Shown piece by piece: positions 22,736 through 35,420 of a stretch of 64,000 nt of DNA. The notes under the pieces were generated by a model, which had not been told where the DNA came from, made no database searches, and saw only the letters and a list, made by a program, of their open reading frames with translations. Where the stretch lies: NCBI GenBank assembly GCA_947095535.1, contig OX352774.1, forward strand, positions 178,806,200-178,870,199, in the 5' to 3' direction. A program made the position numbers and the translations under genes. Every line of letters begins with the position of its first letter. The first letter of the stretch is position 1. The stretch is from Poecilobothrus nobilitatus (taxonomy: Eukaryota > Arthropoda > Insecta > Diptera > Dolichopodidae).

Positions 22736-23644
22736 TTTTTGTAAATCTATCTTCTTTAATCTTCTTTAACAGTAATTGTGTGGTTACGATGTGACCTTTT
22801 TAGTTTTTGAAGCACTGGTTTTGTTCATATACCCTTGATACTCTCAGTGCAAAAAAAAAAAATTATTTCTTTGTCTAATTTTAGTTCTTTAAACTAACTA
22901 CGCCATGACGTATTATTCTATTGAATTGTCATAATAAATAACTTAAAAACTGCAATATTATAAGTAACAGAGAGAGAGAGAGATTCTAAAACTAATTTAA
23001 TATCCTAACGGTCATATTCTAAATTAATCTCAATAATCACTAACTATTAAATTCACATAAAAAAGAACTAAAAGAAAACCATATAATCATGATTTATAAT
23101 AAAAATTACTTTTTAATTACCGCTAATCCACAACAGTTGTGTTAAATTTCTGAAAATTATAGTTTAGATAATTTTATTTCAAACAAAATAATTCATTATA
23201 AATTTAATAGATAATCATTTAAAATGGTTTCAAATCTCATGCTGTTACAGATAGAAAATTATGTTAATGTTATATGTTATGTTATGTTATGTTATACATT
23301 GCCGATTTAATTAATCAACTTGTTAATAATAATGTAAAATTTTAAAGCGCATTTATTAAATTTCAAATGAATTTTTTTTTTTATTTTTTATTTATGATTG
23401 GTAGTTGTTTTTGTTTTTTAATTAGTATTAACGTAATATCAGATTTAAGTGTAATTATATGTCATAACAGTACACTTGCAATATGCTAGTAGCTAAATAA
23501 AATAATTTTTTTTTTTAAGTTTTACTTTTCAACTTTAATTTTAATTTAAATCTCCAATCACACATTCAATTTTTATTTAATTGCTTTTGAAAAAGAATCA
23601 GTTATTAAAAAAAACAGAGCAATTGCAAAATATAAAAAAAAAAT
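22736..23644. other. A/T-rich non-coding DNA
   Basis: No gene seen. Contains an (AG)n run at about 22971-22991 and a TTATG pentamer array at about 23268-23296. Nothing else recognised. Confidence 0.6.
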
Positions 23645-23860
23645 TATTACTAATTTATGAATAAATTATTAGCTTCCGGTCTTTCTTTTATAAATAGTTT
23701 TGCATAAAAGTTGAAAAGTTTTTTTTTTTCAGACAAATAATATTAAAATTATAGAAACTTATTTAATAATTGCAAATATTTCTGTTCAGAGTAATTTGAG
23801 AGAGAAGACTGATTAATTTAAAATTTTGAAGGACTTTTAAAGGTCAATTGAATAATTTGT
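23645..23860 (+). repeat. Dispersed direct repeat, copy B
   Basis: Second copy of the repeat at 19591-19800, same orientation, with clear similarity over about 215 bp and scattered substitutions and small indels. The flanks diverge before and after. Confidence 0.65.
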
Positions 23861-24093
23861 ATAAATCTCGATTTTAATAAAAGTATATATTTTTTTGTGT
23901 CAAGCACTACAGTTTTTATTTTACGTAACAAATTTTTTTATATTCAAAGAAAAATTCGCCCTAAGAGGTAATCTCCAAAAGACATCAAAAATGTGTGGTA
24001 GGTTTTTACTAATATATAATACTAGTATAATACTAGAACATATATGTAACGTGCAAATTAAGTATGGATAGGTGTAAATTAAGTAGGTAAATA

Positions 24094-24863
24094 TAAAGGC
24101 TGTTTTTTTTTAGAGGCGAAGAACTTTAAGTTGTAATAAAATACAGAACAATGTTTTTAATTCTATTAAATTGACTTTATTTGACAGATAATTTTATGAC
24201 ATTATTTTTTTTATTTTGAACACCACGGCAAGCGCCTAAATGTCGTAATATGGAGTTCAAATTTCACAAACTCTTCACTGTAAATCAAGTTGTATTTCGG
24301 GAATATTGGTTTCCAAGTGCTCAATTATTTCTGTATCGAGGTAGACATGCAACTTTACATATCCTCAGAGAAAATAATCTAATGCCGTCAAATCGCATGA
24401 AGAAGTTGGTTAGTGAACAGGTCTATTTCGTGTAATTAATCGTTCGTTAATTGTGTTGTGCACTGTGCTCGTATATGGTGCCGTCCTGTTAAAACCACAT
24501 GTCTGCAGATTAATGCCTTTCAATTGAGGCACGAAAAAGTTAGTAATTATGTCTCTGTACCGCTCATCGTTGACTGTAACGTTCTGACAATCATCCTTTT
24601 TGAACATATACTAATGATTCTACCCGCCTATAGAGCGTACCAAGCGGTGACTTATTCTGTATGTAATGATGTTTCGTTAATGGTTTGTTGATTATCATCG
24701 CTCCAAAATAAATTTTAAGAATTTGCAAACGTTGCTCCGGCGTGAGTCTATCCATGATGAATTTTCAAATCAAACTAACCTTAAAAAAAAAAAAGTGAAA
24801 TAAGTTGTCCCACAAAATAGTGTTGCCAATTTAAAGTTCTCCGCCTCTAAAATAAACACTCTA
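24094..24863 (-). mobile_element. Mariner-superfamily transposon, copy 2 (internally deleted)
   Basis: Inverted ends of about 36 bp: left AAGGCTGTTTTTTTTAGAGG and right (reverse complement) AGAGTGTTTATTTTAGAGGC, both continuing into AGAACTTTAA. TA dinucleotides border both ends. At about 770 bp it is far shorter than a complete element (about 1.3 kb), because the middle of the transposase gene has been lost. Its ends are unlike those of the other three mariners here. Confidence 0.8.
24206..24755 (-). pseudogene. Mariner-like transposase pseudogene, internal deletion
   Basis: Starts at an ATG (24753-24755) with 'MDRLTPEQRLQILKIYFGA', the usual N terminus of this transposase group. After about 40 residues it jumps to 'VTVNDERYRDIITNFFVPQL', just before the second catalytic Asp, so most of the DNA-binding region and the first catalytic Asp are gone. 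The second site survives in another frame as 'MWF-stop-QDG', and the third region as 'SCDLTALDYFL'. A degraded C terminus ends near 'ALAVVFKI'. Frameshifts and stops make it inactive. Confidence 0.8.
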
Positions 24864-25994
24864 TATTTAGAATGTTTCCTGAAAAAAAAATTCCGAAAGA
24901 TAAGTTATATTATAAGGAGAGAGATTTTAGGTTAGAGGTGTTGGGCTAATTACTATAGGCAAATTTAAAACGAAATCTTGAAGACTTAATTAATAAAAAA
25001 TTTATGGAAAAAAAGCTGTAATAAGAAAAGTTTGTAAAATTTTTAAAATATATTTCCACGTTATGTTGAATATCAAATATTTCGAATTTGTACTGTTTCT
25101 GCCTACTATTCTACTCTAAATTTTTATCAAAACATTTTTCCTAGACACTGGCAAATCAAGTAAAGGTATACTAGCTCATGATACGTCTTATTGACGTATT
25201 GACGTTTGATTTGTCTTAATCAAACTTGTTTTAATTGAAAAGTAGTTTAAATATGTTTTGTTATAGTAAATATATTATATAGAAATTATGTAATGTATAT
25301 AAGTAATAATTCTACTCTAGAAAAATCATTAATAAAATTATAATTTAAGTACCTACTCTTAGATTACCTTTAATTTTTTAATTATATTTTTTTTTTTTCC
25401 AATATTTTTCTTGAAAATTAAAAGATTTTTAAAGTTAATGAAGGTTAACATTTATTTTTTTAATGAACTTCCATTAGAAAAATTTGTAACCTTCGTTAAA
25501 CATATTACGGTAAAAGTGTGATAATTAAAATCCTTTTTATTTTTTTATTTTTCATAATTTTTCTTAATCAATTTAAAATTTTTTTTTTTTAATAAAACTT
25601 TTTATGATTTAATGTAATGAATGCAACTAACATTTTTAAAAAATTTTCTGAAAAGTAAAATAATACCTTAACCTCATTTTTAATAACACTAACATCAATC
25701 TTGAAAAAATTCTTAACAAAACATAACCTTCAAAAGTATTGTATCCATTAAGTATAATAATAAAAAACATTTTTAATATAATATTTTTATGCATATACCA
25801 ATGTGTAATCATGTATTTTCTTAGTATCAATCGGCTGCACTCAATTCAATGTAGGTACATACAATTGACATTCGCTACATGTCAATATATATACTTATAC
25901 TCACACATATTTTTAATTTGGTTTGCATTTAGATTTGTAACAAACAATTATAGCTTTCCTTGGTTAAATACAACTTAACAACTTAAGAATATCC
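24864..25994. other. A/T-rich non-coding DNA
   Basis: No gene seen. ORFs at 25636-25830 (minus) and 25739-25978 (plus) overlap on opposite strands, are hydrophobic and A/T-driven, and show no motif. Nothing else recognised. Confidence 0.55.
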
Positions 25995-27239
25995 AGGTGA
26001 AATAAGTAATATAAAAAAATATTTTCTCAATAGCAAAAATCGGCATCCCGAAAAAATACTCCAGGGAAAAAAAAAAGCCGAATCAACTTTATTTTCTTTT
26101 AAAAACGGTAATAGAGCTTAAATCACCATTTTCTAAGATTTGGTTTTATTATCGTTTCGAAGGAGAAATAAAGTTGAATCGTCCTTATCTTTATTTTACA
26201 AATATTATTTTTTTTACATTATTTTTTCGTTTTGTATTCAGAATATTTTGCTTGTTCTCTTATTCCTGAAGTTCCATTACTTATCAACAGTTTTCAGAAT
26301 TGCATGTTTATTTTCGGGTTGGGTAGAGATATTTGTATAAGTATATATTCACTTTTTCTAAAAGGATTAAATAGAACAAATTGTACAAAAATCAAGACAT
26401 TTTATAGGAAACTTTCTGAAAAAAAGTGTATTTTTTCATAAAAGCTTTAAAAATAATTTGAGGAATAATAATAAACATCTTGTTAAAATATGTATATGTA
26501 AGAAAAATTATTAGGAGATATTTTATGATTGGTTACAAAATCAGGATTATATACGTTTTTTTCAGCCTTTTCGGAATGTCCTCTTTTTCTTTTAAGTTAT
26601 ATTTCTTATAAAATTTCGCTGTTAAGTCTTCTCTATATTCTTAATCTCTTAGCCTTATATCATCAAAAATTTTGTAAAGTATTTTTCTTTCCAAGACTCT
26701 TAAATCATTAGTATCTGCTACCGTCAAGGCTCAGGCTTGTAAAAACCATATGTGATAACTGACTGTTTGATTTTTAAATTGCAAGACTCGCTTGTCTTAA
26801 AAGTAACCTTGATTGCATCAGTTTTTTATTTGCGAAAAAGCAACGGTTACCGTCTTGTCGTTTTTTATAATTGCACTAAGATATGTAAAGCTTTTTACAG
26901 CTTCGAAATTATTATTAACTACTTTTAGTAATATTCTGTGGAAACTTTCTTCTTTAGTTCCGATAAAATTTAAGATATTTTGTTTTTTGTTCATTTATAA
27001 TTACAGGTTTTCTTTTCTTATTTCGTTCTCTAATTAATGAATGAACAAAGAAAGAATTTTTTTGTAATAAAAATAAAGTTAAACTTTATTTCTTTTCCGA
27101 CTTTGGCATTATTTCAGTTTCAAAACGGTAATAAGATCGATTCAGAAAATATCGCGATTACGGCTTTATTTTCCTATCGAAACCAAATTAAATCCGATTA
27201 AATCTTATTTTATTTCTTGAGGCATTATTTCAGGGCACC
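25995..27239. repeat. GGTG-end repeat family, copy A (with RT insert)
   Basis: The right end, read on the minus strand, is GGTGCCCTGAAATAATGCCT then CAAGAAATAA; this matches both ends of the copy at 60021-61755. The left end (AGGTGAAATAAG, from about 25994) is more diverged. Shared interior landmarks include AAAACGGTAATA near both ends, a GTTAAAATATGT segment (about 26485), and GGATTTTATGATT-like sequence (about 26518). The interior is interrupted from about 26560 to 27040 by a reverse transcriptase relic absent from the other copy. The terminal structure suggests a DNA transposon, but no transposase is seen. Confidence 0.55.
26530..27030 (-). pseudogene. Non-LTR reverse transcriptase C-terminal fragment
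   Basis: The minus strand encodes, across several stops, 'INEQKTKYL', 'NNFEAVKSFTYLSAIIKND', 'KTVTVAF', 'KRVLQFKNQTV', and 'LRVLERKILYKIFDDI'. This order matches endonuclease-reverse transcriptases common in insects (N-x-x-K-T-K-Y, F-x-x-V-x-x-F-x-Y-L-G, then L-R-V-F-E-R-K-I-L-R-K-I-F-G-P), the region just after the catalytic core. Several in-frame stops show it is dead. It is a different family from the RT relics at 33.0 and 55.5 kb. It lies inside the GGTG-end repeat. Confidence 0.65.
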
Positions 27240-28499
27240 TAAAAATCTATTACTACATGTATACCATTTTAATACAATATGGGATTTTTTTAATTTTAAG
27301 GATTAATGATTTTAATTCGGTTATTGTCGTAAAAAATATTAAATTATTATTTGCATTTATTATTTTGTAAAACTTTTTATATATATAAAATTATATATAT
27401 ACATATAAAATAAAAAAAATCCATCTATTTTTAGCTATATGTCTGTCTAAGTATAACTCTGTTTAATAACTCAATATAACAATCCTTTTTTTATATCTTA
27501 ATAATCTTTTCTAGGCATTTTCCAAAATAACTAAATATCAGTTCATTTTATTTAAGAGACTTAAAATATTATGTCATTTTTATAGCAATATGTCCTGAAA
27601 TAAAATAAATGAACACTATTCCTTTATACCCAAAATTTTTTTCTAAAATGTACTATCCAATAAAATATCAACAATATTAAACGAGAAACGATTCATGCTA
27701 AATTACATGTTTCCGATTTTATTGAGAGCAACAAAAAAAAAAAAAAAGGAAAAAAAATAAATAGTTAAAAAAAATTTAAATTAATGCTTAAAAATTGTTG
27801 TTTGTTTTTTATTATTACTTCTACTACTTTTCCTTTAACATCTCGGATGTTGCACATAAAATCATTAATTCACCTTTTCAAGGCATCCGTCAACATTTAT
27901 TTTCATTTGCTCTAAATGAATTTTTAGATTTTATATACTATATACATATACTATATATATATATAAAGTTTGGATTGAAAAAGTTTACGTACATTAAGAA
28001 AACAAAAAATAATATTGAAATAGGTAGATATTAGATACTTACCTATATTATTTGTAAGATATATTATAGTAGTAAGAGATTCAACATACGAAGTATAAAA
28101 TCGTTTTCTTTTTTTTATTTCTATATCCGGTGTTTGATGTTTCATCTTGCTGCTGAATTTAAATTCATACATTTTTCTTGTAATTTTCAATTAATTTGTA
28201 ATTTAATTGGGTAAATTCATATTATGGGTTTATAATCAGTCTTATATTTGGATTTATTTAATTTTCTTTTATTTATAGTTTTTTAATGACTTTTAATGAA
28301 CTCTTTTACTCTGTCGTAGAAAATTAGCTAACATTTCTTATACATATTTATAATTTTGATATATACAATAATTATCGATAATTTGTTAATTACTTTAAAA
28401 CAAAAAAAAAAGTTAAAAATAATCCTAAACGTAAACTTACGTATAAAAACAAAATAAATAATTATATTTGTTAGACATTCAATAAAAATTCAATATTAA
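27240..28499. other. A/T-rich DNA with weak coding hints
   Basis: Mostly A/T-rich. Plus-strand 27837-27936 translates without stops to a less biased peptide ('NISDVAHKIINSPFQGIRQH' and on). Minus-strand 28043-28190 encodes 'KMKHQTPDIEIKKRKRF' and 'YTSYVESLTTIIYLTNNI' and then meets a consensus 5' splice donor (AG|GTAAGT, 28037-28044). Neither is recognised and no acceptor is convincing, so no exon is called. Confidence 0.35.
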
Positions 28500-28529
28500 A
28501 ATACATTTTTCTAGCATTATCAAATATAT

Positions 28530-29000
28530 TTCTAGGAGTTGGTCAATAACGTTTATCGCTGAAATCATCATTATCTTCGTTTTTTTTTCAAAAAGTTGGC
28601 TTAAGCTTAAATCCAATGTGAACTTGTGTACTTATTCCAAGGCGATCGTTAATTTCTTGAGATAAACATCTTTACATATGTCTAAACCATTATTAGTTGA
28701 TGGGATAGAATATCTTAATAAATCAGCATCACGTAACAGACCATCCGATGGTGTTTGATTTTTAAATGAACGATTTTCTGAGAATGCCATATTATCAGGA
28801 CGATTATTGATATTTGTTTTCATTTTTCTAGCTAGAGCTTTTTCAAATCTTTGACATCTTCGTTTTTCTCAATTTAACCTTCCCGCATTTTGAAATACAC
28901 TTCCGTTCTTTCTTTAAATAGTTTTTCTAATCATTTGTTTTATAAATTCTAGACCTCCTTCTATATATCTTTATTTTTATAGATAAATGCTTCATTGCTC
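28530..29000 (-). pseudogene. Decayed coding sequence of unknown origin
   Basis: The minus strand has amino-acid composition quite unlike the surrounding low-complexity ORFs, with pieces in shifting frames. From upstream: 'SVYVWQKSNEAFIYKNKD'; then 'GGLEFIKQMIRKTI'; then an open stretch (28632-28848) with 'RCQRFEKALARKM', 'NNRPDNMAFSENRSFKNQ' and 'DGLLRDADLLRYSIP'; then in another frame 'INDRLGISTQVHIGFKLKP' (about 28600-28655), and a further piece near 28540 with 'RNIFDNARKM'. Stops and at least three frame changes interrupt it. I do not recognise the family; transposon, integrated virus-derived sequence or host pseudogene are all possible. No function is proposed. Confidence 0.45.
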
Positions 29001-31410
29001 TTTTGCCAAACGTATACACTTTTTCTTATAATTTAAAAACGTAAGTTTCAAACAAAATTTTTTTTTAAATTGATTGTCACTTATATAAATACTAAAGCCA
29101 AAATTAATTTTATTTAATTTACACCCTGTATGTATACTGTTCAAAGTAAGTGTATTTACATATTTGTATGTGTCAATAACACTATAAAATGCCTAACATT
29201 TTTGTCAGAACATTTCCTGTAACGATTCTCACCTTTTTTTTTTTTGTAAATAAAGTGTGCACCATCATCAGCAATTTTGATTGTTCCTTTTTCCTCCATT
29301 TTATTTTTTTTTTTCTAATTTTTTTTTTTGTTTTTGCATTTTTTGTATTACAAGTAGAGGAAATGAAAGTGTGCGTTTTCACCAATTTAATTTTTTTTTT
29401 TTGTTTTCCTTCGTTTTTATTTTGATAAAAAAAAAAAAACATTGTCATATAATGAGTTTTGTCATCCTTTCGTTTACTGTTTATGTTATATATCATTCCA
29501 GAAATTTACTTACTTTCTTCTTCAATTCTTGTGCACCCAACTCCCAATTCACAAGCCCATTAAAATTAAGAAAAAAAAAAAAAACATGATTGTCGTAATA
29601 TTATCCTTGTAATAACAATACATTCTCAAATTGAGAACAAGAAACTTAAAATCGATCAGGAAGCGGGAACTATACAACAAATAAAAAAAAACAAGGCATT
29701 TTAAGGATAATGTTAAAAAAAAACAAAATAAAAAGAAGAAACAGTAAAACAGTAAAACGTAACGTGTTTTGATGAAGTGAAAATGATGTCATCATTGTTT
29801 AACGGTAATAATAATGACAGAAAGGTTAACTATTTATGAAAGTGTTCGGTGTTATAATGTTGTTTTGAATGACAATTTAAAAACAAAAAAAAGAAAAAAC
29901 AAATTAAATGACTATATATGTATGTTTTTTTTTAGAACACGATTCAAAATGAATGGAATAGGTAACTATTAAAAAAAAAGTTAATAAAAAATAAAAAAGT
30001 AAACAAACATTACATTTTGCAAAAAAAAAAAGAGAATGAAAAGAATTTCAAGTGATTTGTTTTTTATAAGCATAATATTCGAAACGCCATTTTGTATTCG
30101 ACCTAAAAAAAATTTTAAGTAAGAATTTTTTGAAAAAGTTTAGATTAATATTATATACATACATACATATGTACCTATATAATATGTAGTCATTTTTATG
30201 TACCTACTTGTATATTTAAATTCTCGATTTATAAAAAATTTAAAAAAAATTGATTACGAAAAAAAATTCAAAAATTTAAGCTTACCATCAGCTAAAAGTT
30301 TCATTTTCGTTACTTTAAGGTGAAATTGCCCAATCTCGAATCTAAATTGTAAAGCAACCTTTGAATCTAAAGATATTTACTGTATAGGTATACTTTTACT
30401 AGCTTTCATAAAATCAGCATTATTCTAATAATGACCCCCCTTAAATCCTTTAAACAAAAAAAAAATGTATTTAATTTATTTTTAAATTTATAAATATTTT
30501 GGTAAAGAAACAAAAAAAAATATCGAATTGTTGAATGTATAATTAAAAAAAACAAACAAAAACATAAACATTTAACACCTGATGGTTATAGAATTAAGCA
30601 TATTTATAAAAAAATTATCAAAATTTTATCGCTTAAATGAAAATTTTATGGTAATTTTGAGTATCCATTTAACCGTTATAAATGCAGTCAAATTTGTAAA
30701 AACAAAAAATAACAATAAGCAAGCGGAAAAAAAAACAAAGGTATTTTTTTTTTTTTTTTGTAAATTAATTTAAATTTTTAATTTGTATTTGGTGTTGAAA
30801 AAGAAAAATTATGATTTATTTTGACTTGTTGTTAAAGGTGATAACAAGCTCCAAATTTGTATAAATTAGTCACAGGTAATATGCTGATAATAAATATGTA
30901 TATTTTGATAACATTATTTAAAATTTAATATTGTTTCTGTGTTTTTTTTTTTTTATTTGTTGCATAATAATCATAAGTGGGAGGTGATGTTTTTAAGATT
31001 ATACGTATTATTATAAAAAGGTTTTTGGCCAACCTTAATACTTATCTATTGGTATATTTATAAAAAAAATTTAAAATCTCTGTTTTTTTTTTTTTATTTT
31101 GATTACAATGTCCCATGCAATTATGTTTATACATATGTATATGTACCACTCTCATATTGATATATCGATGTCACAGTGAACACTCATGCAAAGTGCAATA
31201 TTTTCAAATTTCTTGCACATGCATACATATGCTATTTTTTCATAGTGTAAATTGCTTTTTTTTCATAGTGTAAATATCAAAGGCATTTAACGAGTAGTTG
31301 TTAGAAATGTAGAGTGTTAAAGTAACTAGGTTAAGTGAAAACGTTAATGATTATTTTACTCTAATCACATTTACTCTGAATATTAGAGCTAAAAAAAAAA
31401 GATATTTACT
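29001..31410. other. A/T-rich non-coding DNA
   Basis: No gene seen. Long poly-T/poly-A tracts (for example 29234-29246, 29307-29332, 30747-30761) generate Phe- and Lys-rich ORFs on both strands (29182-29589). These overlap each other and carry no motif. Confidence 0.6.
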
Positions 31411-33037
31411 AGTCCAACGCAAATATGCTAAGTGCGTTTTTTGGACCTAAAAAATTACTACGCTAAATTTCTAATTTTCAAGTTAATAAATAATATGTTA
31501 TCAAATTTTGAAAATGCTATTCTGTACAATTAAAACTTTGTGACTTAGCATAAAGTGTGCTTTAAAATATTTTCGAAAATTTAAGACATAAGATCAAATT
31601 AACTTCCGTTATTCTCTTTTTTTGACAAAATAACTTAGGGTAGCCGCTGTCAAAATTAAGCTATCACCGTATTTCTAGTTATATACATATAACTATACTA
31701 CAAAAAATCATTAATCATTTAAACATTATGAAGTTGCGCACTATCAAATAATAATTCTCACAAAATTAAACCACAAAACCACTTGTCTTAAAGAATTTAA
31801 AATACACTTAAATAGAAAAGAAAAAAAAAAACATAGGTTAGTTGCTACATAGAATAAAAGACTTAATTTTTAAAAATAGTTTAAAACAACCACAGAAATG
31901 CATAACTTTTGTTGCAATAGCAACAAATAAATTTAATCAATTTGACATACCAAAACTTTTACCAATTTAAAACATTAAATAAAAATAAAAAAAAATATCT
32001 ATAAGATACTTGAAATTTAATAAAAGATATTGAAAAAAAAAAAAAAAATGCATAACCATAAAATATATTTCATTTACATTTAGATTTTGAAATATTAAAT
32101 TACAATTTATGAAAAATTACAATCACATTTTTTTTTTTTGTAAATTGTTGTTTAAGTATAGAAAATGCCATCCAACGAATTTAATATGGCATTGCATTAA
32201 AAAGAAGAATAAGGAAGAAAATATAAAAACAAAAAAACATTCATATAATGTTGTAAGTGAAGAAACCTGTTCCAATAAGGTGTTAGAGTGTTAAATTTAT
32301 ATCTTAAAGATTGATTGTCAACTTTGAAAATCTCTCATGACATAAATTGTTTAACACAATTCTTCCTTTTCTCTTTGGTTTTTTTTTTTTTTTGTTTTTT
32401 TTTTTTAATTTATGTCATGTCTTTGATTTATTATTCATAATTAATAATATTATTCCAATCCAATTCAATCCAATGATACCCATGGTAAAAACTATGTTGA
32501 ATTTATAGCATATTAACATTAGCATCATTTATCATACTATAGGAAATTGATTTTTAGTTCGATAAATATGTTTTTTTTTATTTTTATATTATGAATCTTT
32601 TATAGTGTTGGACAAAAATTTGTACTACATTATCGATAACTTTTTTTTTTTTTAAGTTTAAAATAATTTTATTGGACAATTATATGATCAACCAGCATGA
32701 AAGTTTCAATGAACTCAAATAGGAATTGCATATAGAGATCTGACTAATATCTATGAAACATATTTGTGATACAATTCTCACATATAGACTGGTGCTCCTT
32801 ATTCTTGTTTAGTTTACCTGGATGAAATCCAAAATCTCTACGCCTAATTGGCTATTCTATGATTCACGTAAGCCTTAGTTTTGTTAATGTAAATTGAAAT
32901 ATTGAAGCATTATTTCTCTTTTACAGATAATATAGATAATGATACTTGTTCTATTGGAATAACATAAATAGTACCCCCTTTTAAAAAAATACCAGGAAAG
33001 CTTCAAATGCTTATTTCTACACGGTGGATATTATTAG
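31411..33037. other. A/T-rich non-coding DNA with a small hairpin
   Basis: At 31413-31447 GTCCAACGCA pairs with TGCG-TTTT-TTGGAC, a short imperfect hairpin without an obvious role. The rest holds poly-A/T tracts and no recognisable gene. Confidence 0.5.
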
Positions 33038-33241
33038 GTATGGTTTAAAACTGGTTATGGAACATTTTTTGTTGCGAGAATCGCTAAACTGTGGAATAGG
33101 ATTCTATCCAATGTATTTCTGTCTGATAAATGTGCTACTTTATATAATTTGCAAATTTTTAAAAACAATCTGTATAGGTTCGCTTCCAATTTACCATACA
33201 ACTCTTTCGTATTATCCTATTGTTCTTCAATTTCTGTCTAA
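33038..33241 (+). pseudogene. Non-LTR reverse transcriptase C-terminal tail
   Basis: An open frame of 68 codons ending in TAA (33239-33241). It contains 'FKTGYGTFFVARIAKLWN' and 'LYNLQIFKNNLYRFA'. The pattern T-x-Y-G-x-x-x-F-x-x-R-x-x-x-L-W-N followed by F-K-x-x-L is the end of Jockey/CR1-like RT proteins. The minus-strand relic at 55529-56780 has the same tail ('KIGYGNLFIVRIAKMWN', 'LYNLQIFKKNLSQ'), so both copies belong to one family. The 5' portion is missing. A different-frame ORF starting at 33024 is a shadow. Confidence 0.65.
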
Positions 33242-34619
33242 ATTATCTCAACCTTTAAACCTTATTCAGTATTAATTTTTATATGTTAGTTTTGTTTATT
33301 TACTAAAAGTTGCTAAAAGAGGATATAACGACACAATATTTTAAATATTTGTACTTAATGGAATTTTTCTCTAGAATAAGTATAAGTATTGCAAATAGAT
33401 ACAACAATAATTTATTAAAAAGAATCTTAATATACAAAAATAGAGATCCAATTTTTTTTAAACACTGTACTCTGCTATAATACGGTTATCTGAAGTCATC
33501 AAATATTGTTTTAACAATTTAATTTTCCTAATAAATTTTTCTCATGCCAGAAAACCAAAAACAAAAAAAAGTCTTCTTTCAACATGCAGCTAAAGAAAAA
33601 CATGTAAAGAAAAAAAAAATTGCATGCCTATTTCATGTCATGTGATGGAATTTTTCTTTTTTTAAACATTCTCTCACTTTTCAAATTCTCAGCTATCGTG
33701 GCTTAAAAATATGAAACAAAAAAAAAAAAAATCATATTTCAGTGAAATTAAATTATATGCATCTCATCAATCGATAGATGGTATGATCTGCATCATATTT
33801 CGTGGAAAATGAAAAATTTAATAAAATATTTTTAGATTGTTAGTTGATTTTTAATCAAGTGTTAACGTATTCTTATATATGCACCATTGTCAACACACAA
33901 TATACTTAATAATGGTTTTTTCGTTTCTAAGAGTGGTTTTGTTTTTGTTTGCTGTCCCACTTTAGAGTCATAGTGATTATGACTGTATTATTAAAAAGAG
34001 AAATTCCACTCTTAATAACTCTAAAAACTTAAATTCTTAGATAAATTTAAATTTTCATTTAAAACAAGTTTTCATTTTTTACGTTTTTTTTGGAGGCTTT
34101 GTTTAATATGAAATTTAACGCTTATCATAAGTGTTTAATTTGCGTTTGGCCTTTCCCAAATTTTATTTAACAAAACAAAAAAAAAGACATTAGAATTGTT
34201 AAGGTTATATTAAAGTTAATTTATGCGATGCGATTGAAGTTTTCTTTAGGAAATTTATCTTAAAGGAAAGTTTTTTGTATTGTTTTTGGGTGTTGACATC
34301 TTTTAATTTTGGGTTTAAATTTTAAGGTAATTTAACTTACTTTTTAAGATTAATTTTAATTTAAAAGAATTTAAAATAAAATAGTATTTTCCCATTATTT
34401 ATGGATTTTATTCGTTAAGACTGATGCATTTTGTCTCTGATGCATTTTTTAAATTAACTGCATCCGGAAACGAATTGGTTTATATTTCATTATTTTTGTT
34501 CAATATTTTTAATGTTGTAGCTATATGAATATTGGTAATACATACATATACTTTGTATTTTTTGAACAAGTTATCTTTTAATTAAAAAAAATAGAAAAAT
34601 TAACTGGGTCAATACCACT
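33242..34619. other. A/T-rich non-coding DNA
   Basis: No gene seen. Ordinary A/T-rich sequence with poly-A tracts. Confidence 0.6.
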
Positions 34620-34890
34620 AAAGAACTTTCCATATGTTTAGATACGAAACTATTTTTAGGAAGCATGTATACATGAAACAGTAAGTTAAACAACAAGAAT
34701 GTATATAAAAGCACTTTATCTTTCACATGAACATGAACTTATTCTTGCCAGTTGACACTAAAATAATTATATTAACAACGATGGTCTAACCAATTTTATT
34801 ATACGGCTCAACTATATGCTGATATTGCGCTAAACTCATAACAATAAATTACAAATCTACTAAAATAAAATTTTCAAGATGTTGTACAAT
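34620..34890 (+). pseudogene. Jockey-like reverse transcriptase fragment
   Basis: Frame one encodes 'KELSICLDTKLFLGSMYT' (34621 on), matching the Y-L-G-V-x-L-D-x-x-L motif after the RT core. A frame change later gives 'FLPVDTKIIILTTMV', a stop, then 'PILLYGSTIC', a stop, then 'YCAKL' and 'KFSRCC'. This matches the L-P-x-x-x-K-x-x-L-Y-K-T-x-I-R-P-I-L-x-Y-G-x-x-x-W region of Jockey-clade elements. Four or more disruptions; no catalytic Y-x-D-D part is present. Confidence 0.6.
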
Positions 34891-35420
34891 TTATACCATT
34901 TTATTACTGTTTATCTTAATTGTATAATAGTTTATTTTTTGTTTACCTCGCGAACAGTAAAAGAAAATTTACTGTACTATGTATCAAATTAAAGCTTGTG
35001 AAAAAAGGCTATTTAAATTTTTCAACGTCTAAAAAAATGAACACCTGCTATCAAAAATAAAAATCTTTTACGTAAACTTTTCGAAATAAAAACGAATATT
35101 TTTTAACCTTGAAAAATTTTAAAGGAAAAAAGTAAAGCTGAAAATGAAGATAGAGATATACATAAACACATTTAGAAGAGCTTGTTAATCATACTTTTAA
35201 AAACAATTTACAGATGGCTTAACGGAATGACGCAGTACAATATCTTATAAATTTAATTTATTTTTTTGGAAAAAAAGAAATTAAGTATTTAAAAAATCTT
35301 TTCTATCAATTCCAAGTAATTTAAGCATATATTTATTGTGGACTTAATATCTTTGTTCGAATGTTCCTACTTTAAATGTATAAGCCGAACATTATTTCAA
35401 TGAAATATATTATAGTAACA

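Noticed and set aside
24250..24691. Plus-strand ORFs with balanced composition
   Set aside because: They are antisense to the transposase relic of mariner copy 2.
29182..29589. Cluster of three ORFs up to 104 codons
   Set aside because: Poly-Phe and poly-Lys from T and A tracts, overlapping on both strands.
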